This document shows, one piece after another, positions 46,285 to 50,978 of a DNA stretch of 64,000 nucleotides (the stretch's first letter is position 1; each line of letters starts with the position of its first letter). The notes under the pieces were generated by a model. It had not been told where the DNA came from, ran no database searches, and saw only the letters and a program-made list of their open reading frames with translations. Source of the stretch: Phoronis australis. Taxonomy: Eukaryota; Phoronida; Phoronidae. Location of the stretch: NCBI GenBank assembly GCA_002633005.1, contig NMRA01000545.1, positions 93,690-157,689 of the forward strand, read 5' to 3'. The translations under genes and the position numbers were made by a program.

Positions 46285-46947
46285 TATTATTAATTATCAT
46301 CATCATCATAATCATCATCATTATCCTTATCATTATCATTATCATCATTATCATCATCATTATTATCATTATCATTATAATCATCATCATCATCATCATC
46401 ATTATCATTACCATTATAATAAGTATTATTATTATCACCATTATCATTATCATTATTATTATTATTATAACAATAATTTTAATAATAGGAAGGCGGCTAT
46501 GAATTTCACTGTAAATATATGTTTCCCTTGTAGTCAAAGCGACGTTCAAAGACGAGGAAATCATACCAATTCAGGTTGAACCGCCAACAGGTGCTTGCAG
46601 TCCTCAGTCAACACTTTACCAACGTCTGTGACTGTGTTGGTGGATGCCGTCCTTTCATTTGGCCAGTAATTTGACAAGTAGCACATTCGAGACCCATCGA
46701 GCCAGTAGGCGGACCCGCATCGCTCTCGTCTACACAACACCGTACATTCTATTTCACTACGAGCCGCAAAGGCAGCATAGTATTCGAGAACAGAACGAAT
46801 AGGTATTTTGGTCGCGGTGTTATAAAAACCATCTTCTTTAGGTTGACATGTATTAACTTGTTGTCCGTACATGGACGACTGACTGGAGACACATGGAACA
46901 GCAGTCAAATAGATACCGACCACAAGTATCCTTGAACACGCATCCAT
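10473..46947 (-). CDS. Mosaic secreted PAN / CTHRC1-like x3 / FN2 protein gene (12-exon model)
   Basis: This is my joined model of exons at 46947-46567, 45265-45163, 42294-42212, 40780-40582, 34272-34114, 31871-31704, 31317-31235, 29273-29072, 24187-24035, 18291-18185, 17552-17357 and 10621-10473. Every junction is GT-AG, every donor and acceptor phase matches, and the sum is 1983 nt (660 codons plus stop). The product has a signal peptide, a PAN/apple-like domain, a Cys-rich linker, and three copies of the C-terminal domain known from CTHRC1 (collagen triple helix repeat-containing 1). An FN2 domain sits between copies 1 and 2. No Gly-X-Y collagen stretch and no membrane helix are seen, so it is probably secreted, acting in matrix or as a lectin-like binder. 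CTHRC1 in vertebrates is a secreted Wnt/matrix modulator; whether that applies here is unknown. The exon chain is inferred and needs transcript support. Confidence 0.72.
10716..11110 (+). repeat. TTAA-starting dispersed repeat, copy 1
   Basis: Begins TTAAAGAGACATTATCGTTT and contains CACAAATCGCCAGTTCTCG-like and CTCTTCTCGACGATAATGT-like boxes shared, in the same order, with 47465-47900. A shorter relative starts at 11222. No coding capacity is seen. It is probably a non-autonomous element; its right end is not defined. Confidence 0.55.
12130..12559. repeat. Diverged repeat family into which the LINE inserted
   Basis: This stretch, together with 16472-16950, shares landmarks with 1020-2000: a TCAAATTTCATGAAAATC box and a short CTAGGTGGC/CTAGGGGTG box followed by a TGC...CCCAT stretch. 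Copies are about 170-200 bp apart and too diverged for a clean unit by eye. Confidence 0.45.
12560..12572 (+). repeat. Target-site duplication, left copy (LINE)
   Basis: GTAACGATCTTTC, identical to the 13 bp directly after the LINE tail at 16459-16471. Confidence 0.9.
13190..13400 (+). pseudogene. LINE AP-endonuclease fragment
   Basis: The segment reading QWNAEGLRKKKPELQDF, followed by VDIICIQETHL, is the N-terminus of an apurinic-type endonuclease, with the catalytic Glu in QETH. Soon after (GGSDHLPV, which normally lies at the domain's end) most of the domain has been deleted. The frame shifts twice. Confidence 0.8.
13572..15228 (+). pseudogene. LINE reverse transcriptase, frameshifted
   Basis: Several frames together give an RT: a KKAPGKDGISNDMI start, a WKEAIIIPILKKGKD box, RFRKNRSTEDQI, a FVDLSK box (AFDKV part lost by frameshift), and GVPQGSIISPTLF. 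The catalytic F/YADD is changed to HAND. At least three frameshifts (about 14075, 14210, 14520-14590) and the damaged catalytic box mean no activity. Confidence 0.85.
15502..16085 (+). pseudogene. LINE RNase H domain
   Basis: Catalytic-type residues appear in order: Asp in VYTDGC, Glu in YRAEANAL, Asp in LTDCRSL, and the late His/Asp in IPSHCGISGNEEAD. A TAG at 15976-15978 separates the first part from the His motif. Together with the RT upstream this supports an I-like or Jockey-like LINE. Confidence 0.85.
16459..16471 (+). repeat. Target-site duplication, right copy (LINE)
   Basis: GTAACGATCTTTC directly after the GAAGAAGAAG tail; matches 12560-12572 exactly. Confidence 0.9.
16690..16875 (-). 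repeat. Interspersed repeat shared with 48715-48860
   Basis: On the minus strand the stretch GGATTTTG...GGGCAGAGCATTAGCC, then CAGGATTTTG and a CTGCCAAATG box, recurs in plus orientation at about 48.72-48.86 kb. G/C runs lie at its end. A short non-coding mobile repeat is likely. Confidence 0.6.
17357..17552 (-). CDS. Exon 11: CTHRC1-like module 3, central exon
   Basis: A 196-nt exon, phase 0 to 1. The donor GTATGTATG is good; the acceptor (GTGAAGCAG) has a poor pyrimidine tract. It encodes QLRIYYQGDIREL, then GCSRWYLTFNGNEC and SNPGPIAGVVF, very close to the CTHRC1 signature. One of the vicinal cysteines is Ser here. The intron that follows is about 6.7 kb and contains the LINE at 12.57-16.46 kb. 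Confidence 0.82.
18185..18291 (-). CDS. Exon 10: CTHRC1-like module 3, first exon
   Basis: A 107-nt exon, phase 1 to 0, acceptor CTTACTATTGCAG and donor GTAAGTCCG. The tail NIHQWWWW...DEGPILLI matches the NIxQ-aromatic-W and Asp-Gly pattern of the other two first exons. It is eight codons longer at its 5' end. The four tandem Trp codons come from a short TGG run. It lies 632 bp upstream of exon 11, on the gene's own strand. Confidence 0.6.
20356..20958 (+). pseudogene. Gypsy reverse transcriptase remnant lacking the catalytic loop
   Basis: Recognised by FSKVDAKSGYW in one frame, TPFGPYKHLRLPMGL in another, and later FMGLITYLSPF near the connection domain. Between CPVVV and the GRTECDHEHN stretch the expected YxDD segment is missing, apparently through a small deletion beside a stop at about 20558. 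The copy cannot encode active RT. Confidence 0.8.
21075..21330 (+). pseudogene. Gypsy RNase H remnant
   Basis: The frame contains SDHRPLEMTW and later HNFIIMYLPGKD, the standard C-terminal half of a Ty3/gypsy RNase H. The N-terminal half (VDSSLQGLGAALLQ) is at 20980-21030 in another frame. Confidence 0.75.
21390..21710 (+). pseudogene. Gypsy integrase N-terminal remnant
   Basis: Contains LHSGRLGNRRTQLRARKDIFWP and then DLCKPYDV, the HHCC zinc-binding region. Expected His and Cys residues have been lost (GRLG for GHLG, PYDV for TCDVC). The catalytic core is absent downstream. Confidence 0.75.
21811..24034. other. No gene seen (intron)
   Basis: Non-coding sequence between the gypsy remnant and exon 9. 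Short ORFs have no domain features. Nothing else is recognised. Confidence 0.5.
24035..24187 (-). CDS. Exon 9: CTHRC1-like module 2, last exon
   Basis: A 153-nt exon, phase 1 to 1, acceptor AAATCTCTTTCAG and donor GTGTGTAAC. It encodes TGMCNNIRAGLISVQIYV, then HTGWHQMSRLIIEE. This is the closest match in the window to vertebrate CTHRC1, where the ending reads TGWNSVSRIIIEE. The second cysteine seen in modules 1 and 3 is absent, in keeping with the divergent central exon of this module. It passes in phase 1 to the first exon of module 3. Confidence 0.82.
24410..24482 (+). repeat. Short direct repeat, copy 1
   Basis: A CATGTGTGTAG...GTGAAACAGCGCACAAC...TTTTGTTCATAG block recurs at 28548-28600 in the same orientation, outside the inverted repeats. 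Confidence 0.55.
24962..25027. repeat. Inverted repeat, left arm
   Basis: Pairs in reverse orientation with 27093-27158 at roughly 80% identity; shared cores are CGAGATGGCTAAAAA and GTCGACATCAGTAC-type blocks. The two arms flank the DNA polymerase relic. Confidence 0.7.
25860..26948 (+). pseudogene. Family-B DNA polymerase relic (Maverick/virus-like)
   Basis: Several frames together resemble the palm region of a family-B, protein-primed-type DNA polymerase as found in Maverick/Polinton and related elements. A segment with the KxxxNSG motif (KLLGNSGK) lies at 26340-26385. The stretch YQYAKLRVRDFY with RFFDREDFQ leads to a degenerate DTDS catalytic box (MDADNAY) at about 26772. The first Asp survives and Ser has become Asn. 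Stops and frameshifts break it at least four times, and exonuclease and C-terminal parts are absent. It is an old integrated copy and non-functional. Confidence 0.65.
27093..27158. repeat. Inverted repeat, right arm
   Basis: Partner of 24962-25027; reads GACCTCATAACG, GTCGACTTGCTG and TTTTTAGCCATCTCGAG. Confidence 0.7.
28548..28600 (+). repeat. Short direct repeat, copy 2
   Basis: Partner of 24410-24482 with GTGAAACGGCTCACAAC and TTTTGTTCATAG. The copies are about 4.1 kb apart. Confidence 0.55.
29072..29273 (-). CDS. Exon 8: CTHRC1-like module 2, central exon (divergent)
   Basis: A 202-nt exon, phase 0 to 1, acceptor TCAATTTGCAG and donor GTATGTAGT. It keeps KYTIKFDGKDC then SSPGIIDGIYG at the place of the RWYFTFNGAEC signature, so the fold is probably retained. 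The vicinal CC and the RW pair are replaced (GMVKY), so this module lacks one disulfide option found in module 1. Length and phases match the other two central exons (199 and 196 nt). Confidence 0.75.
29274..31234. other. Intron 7, no gene seen
   Basis: AT-rich, with one undetermined base at 30802. No coding or mobile-element signature was recognised. Confidence 0.5.
31235..31317 (-). CDS. Exon 7: CTHRC1-like module 2, first exon
   Basis: An 83-nt exon, phase 1 to 0, between acceptor TATCCATTGCAG and donor GTAAGTCTG. The encoded pattern NIVQYAW...SEDNGLLY aligns with NIRQWYW...DNGTIV of module 1, and the exon has the same length to the base. It lies 387 bp from the FN2 exon. It is too short to be called by ORF length, so the call rests on length, phase, splice sites and pattern. 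Confidence 0.65.
31395..31465 (+). repeat. G/C-ended dispersed repeat, copy 1
   Basis: GGGGGGCAGCCCCCCT followed by a GCTGCTGGAAAAAAATAAAAC block and GAGGAAATATTGAG. It is shared with 35275-35345. Confidence 0.65.
31704..31871 (-). CDS. Exon 6: fibronectin type II (FN2) domain
   Basis: A 168-nt symmetrical 1-1 exon between acceptor GACACTGCAG and donor GTATACTGC. It encodes a single FN2 module: four cysteines in CVFPFVYNGKSYSAC, then KHWCSTTSNYD and KRWSYCP, with the aromatic residues that line the FN2 ligand pocket (FPF, Y, W, W, Y). FN2 modules bind gelatin/collagen, and in some lectin-family receptors flank sugar-binding domains. The 1-1 phase is the classic state of a shuffled module and fits between CTHRC1-like modules 1 and 2 without frame change. 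Confidence 0.85.
32390..33385. mobile_element. Foldback element with long inverted arms
   Basis: The arm at about 32400-32755 is the reverse complement, with small indels, of about 33010-33385. Matching blocks include GGAGCGCC/CCATACGCCGGAAGCTT, TTATAAATACCTTTTGCGCA and AGTCCCTATTTCAGTTCCC. The loop is about 250 bp with no ORF of note. No TTAA is evident at the ends, so it differs from the other palindromes. It lies in intron 5. Confidence 0.8.
34114..34272 (-). CDS. Exon 5: CTHRC1-like module 1, last exon
   Basis: A 159-nt exon, phase 1 to 1, between acceptor TTGTATTTCAG and donor GTAAGTTA. It encodes a GICNN...AGKIGVKLNV segment, two more cysteines, then ASLTVEEN. This mirrors the vertebrate CTHRC1 ending (GLCEGIGAGLVDVAIWV then a Cys and IIIEE). 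It completes module 1 and hands over in phase 1 to the FN2 exon. The preceding intron is about 6.3 kb and contains the large foldback element. Confidence 0.78.
35275..35345 (+). repeat. G/C-ended dispersed repeat, copy 2
   Basis: GGGGGGCCCAGGGCCCCCCC followed by GCTGCCGCAAAAAATAAAAC and GGGAAATGTTGAG. Same family and orientation as 31395-31465. Confidence 0.65.
35936..36035 (+). repeat. tRNA-derived SINE head
   Basis: GTGGTGTAGTGGTAAAGCACGCGC resembles a pol III A box, and GTGGGTTCGTGG a B box, 40 bp apart as in a tRNA. It runs on into a conserved GCAGTTTTTCCTGTTGGACA stretch and a T-rich tail. It is too degenerate to fold as a tRNA, so a SINE is more likely. Confidence 0.6.
37436..40289. 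mobile_element. Large TTAA-flanked foldback transposon
   Basis: Two inverted arms of about 1.17 kb (37440-38606 and 39104-40285) surround a centre of about 490 bp. The termini read AGGAGTATGCCACCC and, inverted, AGGAGCATGCCACCC, each next to TTAA, the target duplicated by piggyBac-type transposases. The arms are about 85-90% alike by eye and carry no domain; their ORFs are mirror translations of the arms. It sits in intron 4 of the mosaic gene. It is probably non-autonomous. Confidence 0.88.
38816..39097 (-). CDS. Small ORF in the foldback centre
   Basis: Within the centre of the foldback the minus strand stays open for over 90 codons (EEILKRRREQALTTER, then a C-x2-C pair in HCRRCGLQD) and ends at 38816. 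It is not recognised; it could be a transposase remnant or a captured exon. A GTAAGCC donor-like site lies inside it. It may be chance. Confidence 0.25.
   Translation of the reverse strand, partial: LTGYQFEQEYSDEEILKRRREQALTTERMELFGKPAFVRHCRRCGLQDTDTEMSYLLFTAYISFFTTMSNFLSISDSRGSKKKNDILAFLAAA
40582..40780 (-). CDS. Exon 4: CTHRC1-like module 1, central exon
   Basis: A 199-nt exon, phase 0 to 1, after a strong acceptor (TTTCTTCTAG) and before GTAAGTAG. It encodes 66 codons with the CTHRC1 hallmark: a leading SLRVQF strand, then vicinal cysteines in GCCRWYYTFNDKEC followed by DPGPVEIVWW. Vertebrate CTHRC1 has CCQRWYFTFNGAEC and then PLPIEAIIY at the same place. This is the most conserved exon of the three modules and the main ground for the family name. 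Confidence 0.8.
42118..42150. repeat. (GAAA)n microsatellite
   Basis: About eight tandem copies of GAAA, 60 bp from exon 3 on the intron side. Confidence 0.95.
42212..42294 (-). CDS. Exon 3: CTHRC1-like module 1, first exon
   Basis: An 83-nt exon, phase 1 to 0, after acceptor TCTCACAG and before donor GTAAGTGAC. It encodes the start of the CTHRC1-like domain, with the pattern NIRQWYW...DNGTIV. In human CTHRC1 the matching stretch has the form NYxQCxW...DxGKI and lies just before the strand that opens the core. The same 83-nt length and the same phases recur in module 2, which supports the call. The open frame extends further upstream as an ORF, but that part is hydrophobic, low-complexity intron sequence. 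Confidence 0.65.
42699..43080 (+). pseudogene. LINE 3' fragment with RT zinc-binding domain
   Basis: The plus-strand frame has FQYKVLHKILPANAW, then DSDSCTVCEKECDTIEHSFL and a CCITRSFWCNI segment. This is the C-x2-C...H-x3-4-C layout of the zinc-binding region found at the C-terminus of LINE reverse transcriptases (zf-RVT). The frame breaks at about 42972 and continues shifted. No RT core is present, so this is a 5'-truncated copy in intron 2. Confidence 0.7.
44930..45163. repeat. 39-bp minisatellite, 6 copies, at an exon edge
   Basis: The unit GACGTGTCTTTATGAGGTTTAGTAATACGCACCGACACA-type (39 bp) repeats six times with 1-3 changes per unit. It starts at the donor of exon 2; on the minus strand every unit contains a GTCTGTGTCGGTG copy of that donor. 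ORFs over it exist only because 39 is a multiple of three. Confidence 0.92.
45163..45265 (-). CDS. Exon 2: Cys-rich linker
   Basis: Follows an acceptor ending CTGTTCCAG and encodes 34 residues in phase 0 to 1, with four cysteines (C-x4-C-x6-C-x3-C) and many Ser, Thr and Asp. The length and phase join exon 1 (phase 0 end) to exon 3 (phase 1 start). I recognise no domain; it could be a short disulfide linker. The chosen donor (GTCT then GTGTGG) is weak, and it lies at the edge of a 39-bp tandem repeat whose units each copy this exon end, so the true donor is uncertain. Confidence 0.45.
45956..46112. repeat. 41-bp minisatellite, nearly 4 copies
   Basis: The unit GGCTATACAAACACACGCAC then GCAATGACAACTTTATTGTCT repeats from 45956. 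The last copy is incomplete and has diverged. Confidence 0.9.
46134..46490. repeat. Compound trinucleotide microsatellite block
   Basis: Runs of ATA/ATG, then (TGC)n, then (AAT)n, then CAT/TCA-type repeats over about 350 bp. It lies about 80 bp inside intron 1 from exon 1. Confidence 0.95.
46567..46947 (-). CDS. Exon 1: signal peptide and PAN/apple-like domain
   Basis: Starts at ATG and encodes 127 residues. Residues 1-22 are a clear signal peptide (hydrophobic run LVVGIYLTAVPCV, then SSQ). Residues about 34-117 hold six cysteines (34, 68, 72, 77, 89, 117). The spacing C-x3-C-x4-C-x11-C, with the segment GSAYWLDGSRMCYLSN, resembles PAN/apple domains, which bind protein or carbohydrate ligands outside the cell. 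The exon ends in phase 0 at a good donor (GAATTG then GTATGATTT). This sets the 5' end of the mosaic gene; no upstream coding exon is needed. A 5' UTR and promoter were not identified. Confidence 0.75.
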
Positions 46948-47464
46948 ATTTACCGTATAAGTGTTTTTCAGCGTTGATGCGCACCGTAATATACATGTAC
47001 ACTGTCATAGTTAGGCATAAATATATTCATATGAGCATATGGAATCGTCCAGTAGGCCGCGCACAACCCTTTTCTACCTTTTGAACTGTTCTTGGTGTAA
47101 CGTGGTCTTATGTCAACTATGACACCTGGCGTGCGTTCAGTAACTCTAAGACTTGCGCTANGAGGTCGGGCGATTTTTATCCGATGAGCGCAAGTCTCAA
47201 AATGAGTCTGACCAGAGCCAACCATGCATTTTGAGGCTTTCCCAAATCATTGAGCAGCGATGGGATACCCCGTTTGCCGACATCGCCTACTCGAGGGTTC
47301 TTCATTATTTAATTAAGCATTCTAATTGTGAATTAATTGTTTAGTGTAGCGTGCTTAGTTTATGCGGGTGGGCAATCTACAAACTTGATTTTAATTTGCG
47401 CCTTCTCCAAAACCAAATTCTTCTACATGTAAATATGTCACATATTAAACTCTGTAAGCTGTAT

Positions 47465-47900
47465 TTAAAGGGAAATTATAGTTTTTGCGCAAATTCGGGA
47501 TTATTCTTGTATGGCGATTGACCAGTTATTAGCTTTGACCAGAGTTACAAAACACAAAATCCGCTGTTTTACGATTTTATCACAAATCGCCAGTTCTCGC
47601 CGTTGTCAACGAGACATTCTTCGAAGGAGCCTTACTAACTAATTACGGTTAAATACCAGAATTGCTAATTAAGGCACTGGATTTCGTTCAGCGGTAGAAG
47701 GTTCGGCAGCCACGGCAAAGTTGTTGGGTTCGCCTCGCGCTATCACTGATTTACAAAATTACTTTTCTCGGCGAGAATGTGACGTTTTAAAACATATAGA
47801 GCAAAATGCCCAGTTTCCTGAATTGAATTGTTAATCTATCCGCAGTCTCTGTCGGCAATTTCATTAGTTAATGCATTTTGCACGTAGTTTGGGTGTCGTG
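47465..47900 (+). repeat. TTAA-starting dispersed repeat, copy 2
   Basis: Starts TTAAAGGGAAATTATAGTTT. It shares the TTATCACAAATCGCCAGTTC and CTTTTCTCGGCGAGAATGT blocks with the copy at 10.7 kb. In the middle (47685-47745) it has a tRNA-like pair of boxes (GTTCAGCGGTAGAAG and GGGTTCGCC), suggesting a SINE. Confidence 0.55.
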
Positions 47901-48714
47901 TTACCAATGTTCAGCGTAGTTTTGATTTATTAGTTCCTGTTAGCCAGTATTTCGTATTCAATAACGTACTCTGTTGAGCATTAAGAAAAAAAAGCATTAT
48001 AAAAGCATTATTTTATTAAGTCCTTAGCATTATTTTTCATTTTTCCTCGCCCTCCCTTGTGAGAAGGTTAGGTAAGTTATTGAGATATCTTACATTTTCC
48101 ACTTTTCTTTTAATTGTCGCTGCGCCTCATTTTTGTTGCAAACCTATTTCGGTTTGATAGTTAAAAATTCTTATGTCTGGCTATAAATTAAATGTTTTTG
48201 AGTCTCAAGCTTATTTTACGGTCAAGGGGAATTACGAAGCTTGGTGTTAACTTATATCTTATCGGATATCCAGCACTGAATGTTTGTGTAACATAAAATT
48301 TCCAGTTTTCTATCTGCGCTTGGTAAACCGGTAACCAACGTAACTTGCAGTGAAGCCATTCATTCAGTGCATTTTGCACGCAAGTTTAGTACCCTGCCAC
48401 CAATCTCCGCGTATTTCTGTTTTTGTAAGTTCCCACTCGTCACTATTTCCTCATGTTGGAACCAATGTCACCCATTCCTCCTATACTACGCTAGCTCTTT
48501 CACTGAGCATTTCCACACAATATGGTGGTGCGCGAGTCGCCAAATATTGATATACCACATGCGATGCCTGAACTTACATTACAGCTAGTTCTAAATAAAT
48601 TGCAATCAATGGTTTTTATTTTGGTGTTTCGTTATACATGTTCATAGGAAACTAATTCTGTGATCAGCCTCCATTAAAAGAAACAATTAGAGCTACATGC
48701 AATGGACAGGGGAG

Positions 48715-48865
48715 GACCCAGGATTTTGAGTTGGTGGGCAGAGCAGAGTATTAGCCAGGATTTTGTCCGTGAGACATTCGCATTCCCGCACTGCCAAATG
48801 AAATCTGGGAGAATTTTAGGGGGGAGCATGGCCCCCTTGGCCCCCTCTCAATCCGCCACTTCTGG
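48715..48865 (+). repeat. Interspersed repeat shared with 16690-16875
   Basis: Reads CCCAGGATTTTGAG, GGGCAGAGCAGAGTATTAGC, CAGGATTTTGTCCGTGAGAC, then CTGCCAAATG and a G/C-rich end. Inverted relative of the copy at 16.7 kb. Confidence 0.6.
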
Positions 48866-48975
48866 TGAAGTGTAACTCGATTAGTAAGTCTACGAAATAC
48901 TGACACATGTATGCTAACGAGTAACGAGTTAGGAGTGAGGACGTGCCCAATTTATGCGTTTGAAAAATTGCTTAA

Positions 48976-49377
48976 TTAAAGTCCTTATCTCAAAGGGCAT
49001 TCTGGTTCAAAAATTAAAAATGTAAACCAAATTAAGTAACATGTAACATGGCATAATGTTCACATCCTTTCTGTTAACAAACTAAAAGCCGTTTTAGCAC
49101 AATTTTGTACCTAAGCCCAGAACGTAAAATCATCGACTATTCCCGTCTATTTCTGTGACCTGAGTTCCTTTGTGTCCGTTCAGGAACGATTCCTGAATGC
49201 CATACAAGTCAAGTTGTCTTTGAAAACGTATTGACATCACCGTGAGCGTAAATGCGTTGTTACATTGTTTGGTTGTTTTTGATTCCCATTAATTTTTGGT
49301 TCTTTTTTGAACAAACTTGATTATTTATTGTCCAAATTTTACCAGCTGTTCTTTGCACATGAAGAATGGTATTTAAA
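48976..49377 (+). repeat. 400-bp direct repeat, left of THAP ORF
   Basis: Starts TTAAAGTCCTTATCTCAAAG and ends GAATGGTATTTA. It matches 50590-50978 along its whole length at about 80-85% by eye, including ATCATCGACTATTCCCG and GGAACGATTCCTGAATGCCA. Confidence 0.85.
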
Positions 49378-49641
49378 GGCGAAGGCAACCTTTTTCCATG
49401 TCATTTTGAGCTAAAATAAGGTTGGTTGGTTATCCTAGACATATTTTCCACTTAATTACAGCGTTTCGTAATTTTATTAATTACTCGTCCGCTACTCCGG
49501 AAGTGACGTTTTAGGAGGCAAGCATTTCGCGCCAATTTCTTTTCATATTGTCTGACTGTGAGAGCTGCCGAGTCAGTCATTGTTCTACCTCGGTTGTGTT
49601 AAGCTCCGTCGTCGTTTACTTTCATTTACTAGTCAGACAAC

Positions 49642-49983
49642 ATGCCACACTGTTGCTACGTACCAGGATGTACTAATTATCGGCTCACGCGCGCTTTGAG
49701 AGTACCTTTGCATCGCTTTCCGATGGATGACACACTTCGCTGTACTTGGCTCGTTCGTGTGAAGAACGCAGCGTTACCCGTCCACGCAACGTACAAAGCA
49801 GTGGAGAATTACCGTGTGTGTGGCAAGCACTTTCTGCCGTCCGATTACGAAAGGGATTTGTACGCTGAACTGATGAAGGTCCCTGCGAAACAACGTCTGA
49901 AGAAGGATGCCATTCCGTCTGTGTTGATTCCCGGCAGTGCCCCGTCGCCACCCCCGAGAAGTGCGTTTTTGAAACNGCCGTGA
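49642..49983 (+). CDS. THAP-type zinc finger protein, N-terminal exon (possibly broken)
   Basis: The ATG-initiated product opens with a THAP domain: C5 and C10 in CCYVPGC, HRFP at 24-27, W36, VCGKHF giving C60 and H63 (C2-CH zinc site), and the closing AIPS box at 90-93. THAP domains bind DNA and occur in host regulators and in P-element-type transposases. An undetermined base at 49976 is followed at once by a stop, so the true C-terminus is unknown. It could be a first exon, a truncated copy or an assembly break. Two 400-bp direct repeats flank it, so a transposon origin is possible. Confidence 0.75.
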   Translation: MPHCCYVPGCTNYRLTRALRVPLHRFPMDDTLRCTWLVRVKNAALPVHATYKAVENYRVCGKHFLPSDYERDLYAELMKVPAKQRLKKDAIPSVLIPGSAPSPPPRSAFLKXP

Positions 49984-50589
49984 AATCGAATACTTGGACT
50001 GGCAACCCTACGGCGATCCCGTGTCGATTCTAATGCGGATGTGGTTGTGCTACCACTGGAGCGCTGCGGGTATGGGGGAACCACTGCGGAGCCAGGCAGG
50101 GATTTTAGAAAACTTGGCGATCTTACTGCAGTGCTACTGTGCTCCCAGGGCGGTTTTAGCGGTGTTATTCAGGTGCTTGTATGGCAATGGCGTTTCCAAT
50201 GAGTTTGCACTGAAGTTCATGCAAGGTGCTATTTCGGGCCACTTTTGTAATGTAAAAGCTTCGTGTTTCTCCATAAATTTCAGTGTTCTAAAAGTTTGTA
50301 CTTCAAAAGTTAAATGCTTCATCGTGCTTGTGTTTCTCTTGGAACATATGAAGTACAAGAAATGGATAGTTTCCCACAAATAACAATTAAATAATGATAT
50401 GGAAACAATGGTCAAATTTGATGCCGGATTGTAGTGAGTCCTTTGGAAAAATTTGCTAATTTAATGAACAAACACTAGAGCAAGCAAGTTCCTAAATAAG
50501 AATGTATTAAACACATTTATCCATCTAAAGTTATATAATAACATGTCCATGCACAAATCACACGCAAGGCACAAATCAAACAGTGAACA

Positions 50590-50978
50590 TTAAAGTCCTT
50601 ATCTCAAAGTGCATTCTAGTTAGAAAACTTAAAAATATACACCAAACTAAGTAATATGTAACATGAAACCATGTTCACATCCTTTCTGTTATCAAACTAA
50701 AAGCCTCTTTAGCATAATTTTATTTCTCGGCCGAGATCGGAAAATCATCGACTATTCCCGACTATTTCCGTGACATGACTTCCTGTGTGTCAGTTCAGGA
50801 ACGATTCCTGAATGCCAGCCATGTTGCTCTTGAAAACATACATGTATTGACATCAGCGTGAGCGTGAAGGCGTTGTTACTTTGTTTGCTTGTTTTTGATT
50901 TCCGTTTTGTTTTTATAGAAATTTGACTATTCATTGTTATAATTTTACCTGTTCTTTGCATATGACGAATGGTATTTA
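50590..50978 (+). repeat. 400-bp direct repeat, right of THAP ORF
   Basis: Second copy of the 48976-49377 block; starts TTAAAGTCCTTATCTCAAAG and ends GAATGGTATTTA. Confidence 0.85.

Noticed and set aside
87-46947. One gene from PAN to the transmembrane exon
   Set aside because: Module 3 ends in a stop where CTHRC1 proteins normally end, and the phase of the alternative donor does not fit the next exon; kept only as a finding to test.
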